A DNA stretch of 64,000 nucleotides. Source: Eunapius fragilis (lineage: Eukaryota > Porifera > Demospongiae > Spongillida > Spongillidae). Position 1 is the stretch's first letter, and every line of letters begins with the position of its first letter. The DNA lies in the NCBI GenBank assembly GCA_963681505.1, contig OY811976.1, positions 5,632,003 to 5,696,002 of the forward strand, given 5' to 3'. The position numbers were made by a program, and so were the translations under genes. Below are positions 20,529 through 30,373 of this stretch, piece after piece. The notes under the pieces are model-generated. The model made no database searches and was not told where the DNA came from. It saw only the letters and a program-made list of their open reading frames with translations.

Positions 20529-22262
20529 AAAATGAAAATGGCATTGCAAAACCTGTCAGCTCATCCACTGTGCACAAAAAAATCAATTTATGTACCATAT
20601 GTAGGCTGCATAAATGTACTCTTGTTTCATGTTTGCGACTGATCACAAGTGCTAGCATTGTATATCATTTAACCTGCTGAAAACATGACTGCCATAGCTG
20701 ATTGACTTGCCATCCATGCATGTTATCTCCAAGTGTGCAATTTACCATGGGGACAGTGAGACACTATAGAGTTTGTGGGGGGACATTATAAATTCTTACA
20801 CAGGTATCCTTTGCAGAAAATGTGCCACAGCATGTAAGTTAGTGTTGAGACAAGTGTAGGTAACTGTGATGTTGTGGTGCATTGACATTAATAGTGACGT
20901 TACTGTGATTAATAGTGTGTTAGTTATTAACAACCATTTTTGGTAGCTAGGCATGGCATTCGTGTACACTGCCCAAAATCGTATTGAATCGTTGTGAGCG
21001 ACACTTTACAGATGTTCCCTACAGTTAATTGTTTGCCAAGCAATCAATTACTACTAAAATAAACCAGACCCATGCATATAAGCTCAACCATTATGATAAG
21101 TCGACTAATGAGGTACTTTTGGCTGCAATCTAATTTTGAATACAAAATATGCTTTCAAAGGAGGGACATTTATAATTAGGATATAATATCCCGTGGGTAA
21201 AATTCCTGGGATAATCCTGCGACACTGGTATAAACAAACATAGACTTGGTGAGAAGTGGGAATAAAATACTATAGCTATATGATGTCGCCTCGAGAGAGT
21301 ATGGGGGGACATACTATCCTAGGATACACTCTCCGGGGAACAGCTACTCCTAGGATACGCTGTCCGGGAGGACAGTTACTCCTAAGGGGGGACATACTAT
21401 CCTAGGATACGCTGTCTGGGCGGGACAGTGGCTCCTAGGACTGGATGTCCAGCGGACGTAGAATTCTAGAATACAATGTCCGGCAGGACGTGTAATCCTG
21501 TGACAGGGGCATCAAAGACATTTCGATCGTTATAACTGCTATCAAAACCAAGCAAGAGAAACACGCAAAACTCGATTTAATACAATCCTCCTTTACTATT
21601 GAGAAAAGCGGGCATAAGGTACTGCAACATTGATATGCCAGTATGAAACAATTTAGTATTTCCATGCATGCGCAGAATGAGTTGGTTCTCGAAACAGCCC
21701 TACTCCTTTGCAAGACGATAAATCGGCAGCCGGAACAAAAATCCATTCTGGTTTGTACCCTGTATATGCATGATTCTAATTTAATGCATGTGATCATATA
21801 TATAGGGAATTATTGCAAAGGTTCTAAAGTCTGATAGCACTAAAAAGTATAAAAAAGATGCTGCAAGTGTCTTTATATGAGGTCGTCTGTGTGAACTGCA
21901 TGATGAAGAGCAACACAGAGTAAGACATATTCATGTATTGCGAGGCATACCCTACACTTTCATGTGACCTGTTCATGGAAAAGTTTCTGCCCTTACTAAA
22001 GGTAGAAAGGGATGTCATTCCCTTGTATCCAATTCACATGGCAATACTGGTATGTGCATGCATATGGCTATTGTTATTAATTATAGCATTTAAACTCATG
22101 CTATTGCCGGCACCAATTGACTCGTTACAGCGCAAATACTGCAGAAATGTAATACATTACAAAGAGCGCATGTATAAGCATCTTGATGTGTGGCTCAAGA
22201 TTATGTACTATGATGGCAAACCATCAGCAACGGAGTTGCAGTCTGCTTTGGATGAAGACAAT
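20529..22262. other. Non-coding stretch with minisatellite (copy B)
   Basis: Same content as 11,090-12,823. The minisatellite with the TCCTAGGATACGCTGTCC core is at 21,315-21,499. Confidence 0.6.
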
Positions 22263-22375
22263 TGTGAAGAACTGGACTTGGTTGGTTCATGCGCAGTGAT
22301 TGCATTAATTGGACTATTATAGTTGAGTGCACGTTGTAATGAGCATTCCATAATCCCTATTTTGGATTCCTTACA
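22263..22375 (+). repeat. Gypsy-B 5' LTR (copy B)
   Basis: Same 113 bases as 12,824-12,936, followed by C and TGGCGACGAGG. Confidence 0.85.
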
Positions 22376-22398
22376 CTGGCGACGAGGGTGGGATACCA

Positions 22399-23117
22399 AT
22401 GTCGGCGGTGTTCGGAACTGTGACTGAGTTTGTGGAAGGGGTTGAGGAATGGCCCAGTACATAGACAGATTAGAGCAGTCCTTTGCGGCGAATGGAATTG
22501 AAGTGGAGGGTAAGAAGCGCTCAATTTTGTTATCAGTGGTAGGTGCTCGGACGTATCGGTTACTAACCAGTTTGGTAGCTCCATAAAAACCTGGCAGTAA
22601 AACATATGATGAATTGGAGAATATCGTGGAGCAGCACCTGAGTCCCCCACCGTCAGAGATAGTTCAACAATACAGGTTCCACACTTGTGTGCGACAGGCA
22701 GGTGAGCCGGTGGTGAGTTATGTATGCCAGTTGAGGGAGGTTGCGAGAAGGTGTAATTTTGGGGAAGCGCTGTCAGAAATGTTAAGAGACAGGCTGGTGT
22801 GTGGAGTAAATGATGAAAGAATCCAAAAACGGTTGCTGTTGGAAGCAAAACTGACGTTAGACGGAGCGTTGAAAATTGCACAAGCGCATGAGGCAGCAGA
22901 AAAATGCTCGAGAGAAATCTCAGCGAAGAGTCAGGTTACTGTGCATATGGTGAAGAAAAGCGTTCCGGGTTCGACGGTGCAATGTTTTCGCTGTGGGAGA
23001 TCTGACCATGTGGCAGATAAGTGCCCCGTTTTAACCGCTCGATGTTTTAGGTGTCAGAAGACAGGACACATTCGCAAAGTGTGTAAGCAGCAGCGGAACT
23101 CGAAAGGAAGGAGTTGA
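22399..23117 (+). pseudogene. gag: Gypsy-B gag (copy B)
   Basis: Identical to 12,960-13,678, with the same frame change and the TAA inside LVAP/KPGSK. Two CCHC knuckles sit at the end of the open block 22,614-23,117. Confidence 0.85.
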
Positions 23118-23120
23118 CAT

Positions 23121-26059
23121 AGTGACAGTAGAAGACCAAGAAGGTGGTGTGGAAGATGAAGGAGAATACCTCACCTGTTTACAGCACCTTAGGGTACATG
23201 CCTTAAACAAAGGTACAGGTAAACCTATTGTGTGTGAGATGAGAGTTGATGGAGTGAACATAACAATGTAGTTAGACACAGGGTCTGCTGTATCGATCGT
23301 ATCTGAAGATGTGTTGAGTCATAGGTGGCCCAGACAAAAGTTGGTGGATTCCACATTGCAGTTATGCACATATTGTGGAGAGGTATTGAAGGTGCTTGGA
23401 AAATGGGAAGCAAAAGTGGAATACAAAGGCCAAGTAGCCAGATTGCAAGTGATGGTGGTGAAAGGATCAGGGCCATCATTGCTTGGAAGAAATTGGCTGG
23501 AACATTTGAAGGTAGACTGGGCTGCAGTGATGGTGGTAAGAAGTAAGGAGGAGCTGGTAAAGTCATTAGTAGAAGAGTTTAAAGAGGTTTTTAAGGAAGG
23601 TTTGGTTACAGTAAAGGGTATGAAAGCAAAATTGGTGACAAAAGATGGGATAGGGCCTAAGTTTTGTAAGGCTCGCCCTATGCCATATGCTTTGAAGGAA
23701 CAGGTGGAAGAAGAGTTGGATAGACTGATCAGGGAGGGTATTTTAGAGCCAGTGGAAATGGCAGAATGGGCAGCCCTAATAGTGCCAGTGGTGAAGACAG
23801 ATAAAAAGATTAGGATTTGTGGTGATTTTCGGTTAACAATAAACCCAGGTTTGGGAGTAGATAGATATCCTATTCCAAAAATAGAGGATTTGTTAGCCAC
23901 CTTGGCAGGGTGGGGGGGGGGGGGGGGGGGAAAGATATTTTTAAAACTGGACTTAAGCCAGGCATACCAGCAAGTACTGTTACATGAGGAGTCAAAGGGT
24001 TTGGTTTGTGTTAACACCCATAAAGGGTTGTTTAGATATACGAGACTCCCTTTTGGAGTGGCTTCAGCACCAAGTATTTTTCAAAGGTTGATGGAAACCA
24101 TTTTACAAGGTATTCCCAAAGTGATTGTATATATTGATGATATTTTAGTCTCAGGACATTCAGAAGAAAAGCATAGGGAATTGTTGAGAAGGGTGCTGAA
24201 CAGGCTACAAAAAGTGGGAATTAGATTGAAATTGAGCAAATGTTCATTCATGGTTGACTCTGTAGTGTACTTGGGGTACAAAGTCGATGCTAGAGGAATA
24301 CATCTAGTTTCAGATAAAGAGAAAGCAGTTCAGGAGGTGCCGGAACCGAAGGATATTTTACAGTTGAAGTCCTACATAGGGCTTTTGACTTATTATGCTC
24401 GTTTCCTTCCGAACTTAGCGACGAGCTTGGTACCACTATACAAACTTCTATGATCGGGAGTGAAGCGGATGTGGACTATGACAGAGCAGCGGGCTTTCCA
24501 GAACTCAAAGAAATTGCTGCTATCATCGCAGGTGTTGGTACATTACGACCCATCATTAGAGGTGATATTAGTGTGACGCCTCTTCATATGGGGTTGGAGT
24601 GGTTTTGTCACATAAAATGGCAGATGGTTCAGAGCGGCCAGTTGCTTTCGAGTCCCATACATTGTCCGCAGCGGAGCTAGGGTAATCCCAAATAGAGAAA
24701 GAAGGGCTAGCTTGTGTATTTGGGGTAAAGAGATTTCACTTGTATTTGTATGGGCGGAGATTTACGCTAATAACAGACTACAAGCCATTATTGCAGGTTT
24801 CTGACCCACACAGAAGCATTTCCTCACAGGTGTCAGGGAGACTTCAAAGAGGAATACTCATATTAACAGGGTATGAGTATAAGATAATGTTTAGGAGGAC
24901 ACTTGAACACAGTAACGCAGACGGGTTGAGTAGACTGCCAATTCAGCATAACGCTGAGGACGTGAGCGAGGAGGCCCCAGAAGTCGTGTTGCTCATGCGG
25001 GGTAGTAAGGATGAAAGGAATGGCGAGAATGTTCGTGTGGTGGCCGGGGATCGACAAAGCCGTAGAGGAGATGGTAGAGTTGTGTGTGCAATGTCAATCG
25101 TGTCGCTCATCACCACAGGTAGCTCCATTGCATCCTTGGGCGTGGGCCACTCGACCATGGGTTAGACTGCACATTGATTACGCTGGTCCCCTGCTAGGGC
25201 GCATGCTGCTAATAGTAGTTGATGCTCATTCAAAATGGATTGAAGCAGAAGTAGTGGAGGTGGCAACATCAGAATGCACTATTCGGAAACTAAGGGCGAT
25301 GTTTGCATGGTTAGGATTGCCCGAAACTATAGTGCCAGATAACGGTGCATGTTTTACGAGTAGAGAGTTCACAGAGTTCCTAAAGAGCGACTGCATTAGG
25401 CACATAACGACAGCTCCATACCATCCAGCTTCAAATGAGTTGGCCGAACGGGCAGTAAAAATTGTAAAGGACAGATTAAAGAAGCTGGGTACAGGCAACT
25501 TGAGAGGAAAGCTTGCTCGGTTTTTATTCCAGTATCGGATCACACCGCAATCCATGACCGGACTGTCACCAGGAGAGCTTCTGTTTGGCAGAAGACTACG
25601 ATTGCGCTTGGATGCATTGCGTCCCAATGCTGCTGAGAGAGTTGAACAGAAACAAGAGGCTCAAAAGAGGAACCATGATATGGCTGCGAAGAGGAGGTGT
25701 TTCACGGAAGGGGATGATGTGTATGTCAAAGTCTACAAAAAGGGGGGTGCATGGGAGTGGGCACCAGGGTTCATTGCGAAATGCAACGGAAACGCAGTAC
25801 AGGGTGCTTGGAGGAGTGGATTCCGACAGAGGAAGTCACTGAAACACCAAACGAGAATGAACAGGAAATAAGGCAACACAACGAAGTACCCAGACAAGTT
25901 GGAGTAGAGGAAAGACTCGACGACTATGATGGCGCAGTACTAGAGGAGGCGGAGCAAGGAAGTGGACCGAATAGGCAGGTACCGGATGTACGGGAACCCG
26001 AAGGAAGACCTAGGAGAAACAGGAAGCAAATTGAAAAATATCAGGTGGGTTTTTCTTAG
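23121..26059 (+). pseudogene. pol: Gypsy-B pol: protease, RT, RNase H, integrase
   Basis: Up to 24,670 this repeats copy A (protease stop at 23,269, RT frame 23,311-24,453 with YIDD, stop after YKLL). Beyond it, RNase H continues (QIEKEGLACVFGVKRFHLYL, 24,700-24,960, with a stop just before). Integrase follows in 25,011-25,871, with CVQCQSCRSSP closing the zinc finger, and LHIDYAGP, VPDNGACFTS and NELAERAV giving D, D and E. Frame changes near 24,980 and 25,800 separate blocks. The tail VREPEGRPRRNRKQIEKYQ ends at 26,057-26,059. At least four lesions mean it cannot supply its own enzymes. Confidence 0.85.
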
Positions 26060-26070
26060 GGGAAAAGATA

Positions 26071-26183
26071 TGTTAAGAACTGGACTTGGTTGGAGCATGC
26101 ACAGTGATTGCATTAATTGGACTATTTAAGTTGAGTGCACGTTGTAATGAGCATTCCATAATCCCTATTTTGGATTCCTGTGT
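26071..26183 (+). repeat. Gypsy-B 3' LTR
   Basis: TGTTAAGAACTGGACTTGG to TTTTGGATTCCTGTGTG. It differs from the 5' LTR at several sites, and its last ~5 bases do not match TTACA. The end coordinate is approximate. Confidence 0.75.
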
Positions 26184-26619
26184 GTTCTCGGACATTACAA
26201 CAATGACATTATCAATCATTATCAATGGTGATCATGACGTCATACAGGCTAACTCCTCTAGTTATACAGAACCAAATTCAGCAACAATTATAACAGCCGG
26301 ACACTGCACATTTGTCCGGCTAATTGTCCGGCGGTCAATTAACTATCCGGAAAAAATAGCCGGACAAAAACGTGTAGGTGATTTCGGTAGTCCTAGCTCT
26401 AAAAAACACCTGCGCAACAAGTTACGAAAGCTACCTTAGATAAATGGCAACGGGACAAAAATTGCGATCACCAAACGCTCGCGTGGCTTGGCTGTGAACT
26501 GCAACGCGATAATTTTCCACATAGCTTTCTTGTATTGTGATGTGTGTAAATGCTACGACACCATTGTTTCGTTGCGAAACTTTCAGATGACCTGGATTAC
26601 TGGTACTACCAATCAAAAG
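26184..26619. other. Region with clustered CCGGACA/TGTCCGG motifs
   Basis: At 26,296-26,375 the words GCCGGACA, TGTCCGGC and ATCCGG recur five or six times in both orientations, as seen in transposon subterminal regions. No gene is visible. Confidence 0.45.
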
Positions 26620-26622
26620 ATC

Positions 26623-27535
26623 TCAGTTGAAATGGAGCGATTGAAGAGCGCTAGCTCCCTCAACTTTTTGGGTACACTTTTCGTACAAGTAATATAAACG
26701 GAGAAGCATTTCCTGCACTGCCAAAAACATTGCACTCATGAAGGAATCCTTGCATGCTAGTTCCAACCGATGACTGAAACACCATGACCAAAAAAGCCAA
26801 GGAAGAACACGCTGCATCTGCTCTCTCACTCCATTGTACTCAGCTGCATACAGAGGCACCATCAGAAAAGCTTCTATCAGTACTGGCATTCCGTTAACTC
26901 CAAGTACACTATCCCTGTCTAAGAGGCTTTTGATACCAAGTAACTCCAGGGATGCTCCAAGACACAGCAGCAGACCATTTGTGTCACATTTCTCGGGACT
27001 GTGGACTGACCAGTAGCGAGTGCAAGAAGTCATTTCCTGAGCAACTTCATTCTTGTAACAGTAAACCATCGCTATGACCTCCTCCTCCTTGTTGCCCAAG
27101 TCTGTTGTTCATCCATCAAAACACTGTAGAAATGACAACACTTCAGTTTACCAAGGAAATCCTTTCTTTGGCTGTTGCAATAAAACTGGTTAAGCGTTTG
27201 GCTGAATCAGATGTTCTATATGCAGGGCCCATATCTACGTCATGGCGATCCTCTAACTCCAAAACTGATGGGTACTTGGAGAAAGGGATGTTCTCTTTTG
27301 CAATTATGTAGCACACATCAAATTTCCGTCTCATCCATGCTTGAGTTGTGGCATCAAGAGTCGTCAAAGATTGGCCTACTATAGAATTGGCAAAAAGAGA
27401 CTCCCCTTTTGATTTTGCACTGACAAGCATTGTTGATGAGCTAAAGGCCATTTTGCTCATCTTGAGCCACTCATCAAGATGTATTAGAACTACAAAAAGG
27501 TGGTGGTTATCTCCCCATTCAATGCCAAGGAACAA
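26623..27535 (-). pseudogene. DUF4371/ZNF862-like hAT transposase, N-terminal half
   Basis: Two minus-strand frames join. 27,535-27,143 has WMRRKFDVCYIIAKENIPFS, KYPSVLELEDRHDVDMGPAY and ATAKERISLVN, the conserved start of this family. 27,099-26,623 has LGVNGMPVLIEAF, REQMQRVLPWLFWSWCFSHR, LELACKDSF and LRLYYLYEKC, where CFSHRLELA is the conserved His/Cys segment of the hAT core. The expected 'TDG' catalytic Asp segment is altered (LLDRDSVLGVNG). A frame break lies at ~27,100-27,140. No BED or TTF zinc finger was found upstream. The C-terminal half lies on the opposite strand at 27,590. Confidence 0.7.
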
Positions 27536-27589
27536 GATGGATCACTCACAAGCGAAATTCAATGCAGCAGGTAGTAGAGAGATATGGTG

Positions 27590-28011
27590 CATACATCTTA
27601 CTACATTGATTAATGACAATTCTGTGAAAGCTGCAGACAAAGCTCGATTAAAGGATACCTCAAGATCTGGAAGGCACCCGAAAATGTTGATCAGTTGTGC
27701 CATGCTCTTTAATGCTCTGAGGCCTTTATCTATTTTGAGCTTGGTACTACAAGGTAATAAAGTTGATATAGTAATGAGCATTGAGGGTAATCTCAACTCA
27801 TTGAAGGCCCTGATGTCATTGGTGGAAAGGAGCCCAGTCAGTGGCCAACTGTTGGGCTAATCAAAACCCAGATCAAAGAGATTGATGGTGTGATGGAGTA
27901 CCAAGGTGTTCCTGTAGGAAACATCGATGAATTTGTACAGCAGTGCTCAATTCATGTGCCATCTGACCTTCACAGAGTAGAAGAAAACATTAAGGATCAG
28001 TTGGAATGGTA
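27590..28011 (+). pseudogene. DUF4371/ZNF862-like hAT transposase, central part, on the opposite strand
   Basis: The plus frame 27,590-27,860 reads NDNSVKAADKARLKD, then HPKMLISCAMLFNALRPLSI and LSLVLQGNKVDIV. This resembles the central segment of the same family, where 'AKLKGYLKKWKDAKVL..CALFxDLLKP' is typical. A frame change near 27,850 leads to VGLIKTQIKEIDGVMEYQGV, up to a possible GTAAGA donor at 28,011. It sits head-to-head with the N-terminal half on the minus strand, so the gene was either inverted in part or two copies inserted in opposite directions. The assignment is from remembered family features. Confidence 0.55.
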
Positions 28012-28049
28012 AGACCTGAAACTCTTGTGGTCAATTCTTGTCTTCTTAG

Positions 28050-28360
28050 AAACCCGAGGGGAAAAATGCGCGTTGTATCGCAGTTAATCACGATGAATAG
28101 CAATACATTGCGATTCATCACAACGCGATACGACGCTAGCGATAGCGATGCATATACATTTAGCGCGCTTCAACGCCATGTATGCGATTAACGTGGGTCA
28201 GCGCGGACTGCGCGCTGACAGTTATTCTGCACTCTCGCAGCAGAACTCAATTGAAAGCTGCGCGCTAATATAATTAGCGCCGTTTCGTCAACAGGGCTTG
28301 CTACCGCTGACGAGTCTGTTAATTTATTGTACTAATTAAAGCGCGATTAATGAGTTCAAT
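28050..28360. other. CpG-rich island with small hairpins
   Basis: The interval is rich in GCGC and TAGCGATAGCGATG words, unlike the AT-rich flanks. A short inverted repeat (ATGAATAGCAAT/ATTGCGATTCAT) lies at ~28,092-28,117. No gene is recognised. It may be a MITE or regulatory relic. 28,361-29,101 shows no recognisable gene, only a possible exon starting ATGGCACTTGTTCC at 28,750. Confidence 0.4.
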
Positions 28361-29101
28361 GTTTAATTCCATGCACCTCTACTGCTGCTCTCTTTTCTGG
28401 AGGCTCATCACTCATTCATCAGCGTCATCCTCCCCCTCGACGTCAGTTTGCAATTGGCTAATAATGATGTCTATTTATTATAGTGCATTTTAAAAAATTT
28501 ATGTGCAGGATCACGTGGGGTACCAAGTTGAAATGAAAACCTGCTGCCTCCACAGTTACAATGGGTAACAGCTGGAAATCAAACATTATTTTTATCCTCG
28601 TGGTAGAAACTGTCTTCGAGAAAGGTGAGTGCGTCGTGGCATGGTAATAGTCGTAGCGATCTTCCATACTTTGTTTCGAATAGCAATACGCATCTTTTCG
28701 CGCATTTTCCTTCAAGCGTCAACACATGTAGTCGTTAAATTCACAGAAGATGGCACTTGTTCCGATTCAGAAACTTCAAACTACAAATGGAGATGAGGTA
28801 GAAGTTGGACAACACAGCGATCGTCGGTATGTCATGATTATAAACGAGTCAATTTTTTTCGCTGACATCCCACTAGGATCATTAACCGATATGCAGGGCA
28901 CTATAGATGGAGCTTAGCAAATCGGAAGGTGTGGGGCTAGATAGGCCCAACAATTTGTATGAAGATTGCTTCTTGATCTCAAATTCGTGGAAAGCTTATC
29001 TTCTATGCTGAATTATACTGTAAGAGTTTGAAAAAGTTGCCAACCTCCATTTTACCACACATGCAGATAGTGTCTTTTTTCAGTCATATATTCAAATGTT
29101 T

Positions 29102-29386
29102 ACAAGTAATAAAAACATTCTCTACACGAGAAGGTTGGTGGTATATAGGAATCAAAGGTGATGGTGGTGTAAAAACCAAGGGAACAAGGCTTCTGATTGA
29201 AAAGGAAAAATGAAATAGACCTATATTAGCAGCATGTTGTCATATTTAAATGTGCGTGCTAATATAGGTCTATTTCAATTTTCCTTTTCAATCAGAAGCC
29301 TTGTTCCCTTGCTTTTTACACCACCATCACCTTTAATTCCTATATACCACCAACCTTCTCGTGTAGAGAATGTTTTTATTACTTGT
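29102..29386. repeat. Near-perfect 130-bp inverted repeat with 25-bp loop
   Basis: The left arm 29,102-29,231 and right arm 29,257-29,386 are reverse complements with about three mismatches (for example TAAAAACC against TAAAAAGC). Outer edges are ACAAGTAAT/ATTACTTGT and inner edges CTATATTAGCA/TGCTAATATAG. No transposase is present. It is a fold-back element or the core of a MITE, and a transcript would form a long hairpin. Confidence 0.93.
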
Positions 29387-29900
29387 TTCCTAAATTTTTC
29401 TGGTGGATTTGGTATTGTATTAAGTTCTTGAAACGCATAGAATCAGGTAGCATAAACGTCAACTTGCGCGATCATGACAGGTTTATTTTAGAATCTGCAA
29501 TTCTGTTGAGGTGTGTACCAAATATTACACTAGTCCCCAGACTATCTCCATTAAGGAGCAAAGGATTGATATAGGTTAAAAGCGAAGCCATGTAATACAT
29601 AGGATAAATAAGGAGCAATTAAAAGGATTGATAAAGGTTAAAAGCGAAGCCATGTAATACATACATGTAGGATAAATGTACTCTAAGTAAACTGATCTCA
29701 CGCTATAATCAGATAAACCATGCACCACAATACATGACCAAATTGACGTAAGCAACTTTGGCGTTATACACACATTTCAAACAGCGCATATTACTTATAT
29801 AACGGAGAGACGCAGTATCTACCGCTGTAACTAAACTATTCCTTCCATTTTAGCGATATACCATGCATGCTCATAATTTATCGATCCAACATTCCTCGAT

Positions 29901-30012
29901 CCCAGCAAAAAGTTCTTGGCCAAGATTCTTGGCAAGATGGTCAAGATCTTGTCAGGATGGCCAAGATCTTGTCAAGATGGCCAAGATCTTACCAGGATGC
30001 CAAGATCTTGCC
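29901..30012. repeat. CACTA left TIR and subterminal repeats
   Basis: The TIR is followed by repeated CCAAGATCTTG words in ~20-bp spacing, with AAGATCTT at 29,943, 29,963, 29,983 and 30,002. Related half-sites (CAAGAT) lie between. Confidence 0.88.
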
Positions 30013-30373
30013 ATTAGTAAAAAAAAAAAAAAATCACCAAATCCGAAACATTTAAATAACTGAATTAGTACGTAGAAAGGATAGATTTGCAAGAATATGT
30101 CTGGCTGATACACTATGTATGAGTTGACATTTTAAAATGACACACTGATGTGTATATGATCAACTGATGTTGTTTACAGGGAAAAAAAATAGCACAACAA
30201 AGTATAACTCAATACATTATTATCTAGTGCTTTTCATAGACATTTGGCAGATAAACTATTACATCAGTAGGAGAATGTTTGTTAGGGATATGTACACATT
30301 TTCGGATTAAAGAATTAGTGGCTACTGCTGAAATGATGTTTGTTACAGACACTTTTTTCACTTTTACAAAAAA

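Larger units (their letters stand above)
18186..24670. repeat. Exact 6,485-bp duplication, copy B
   Basis: Counterpart of 8747-15,231. After 24,670 Gypsy-B continues normally into RNase H, so copy B is the structurally intact version on its right side. Copy A is intact on its left side, where it joins real Ginger flank. Confidence 0.95.
22263..26183 (+). mobile_element. Gypsy-B, complete but decayed copy
   Basis: 5' LTR 22,263-22,375, primer site 22,377-22,387, gag 22,399-23,117, pol 23,121-26,059, purine tract AGGGGAAAAGATA (26,058-26,070) and 3' LTR 26,071 to ~26,183. The element is about 3.9 kb, compact for Gypsy. The bases after the 3' LTR (..CCTGTGTG) do not clearly repeat the 5' flank, so the target duplication is unresolved. 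Confidence 0.88.

Noticed and set aside
28458-28715. 85-aa minus-strand frame
   Set aside because: No motif, low-complexity composition, no splice context.
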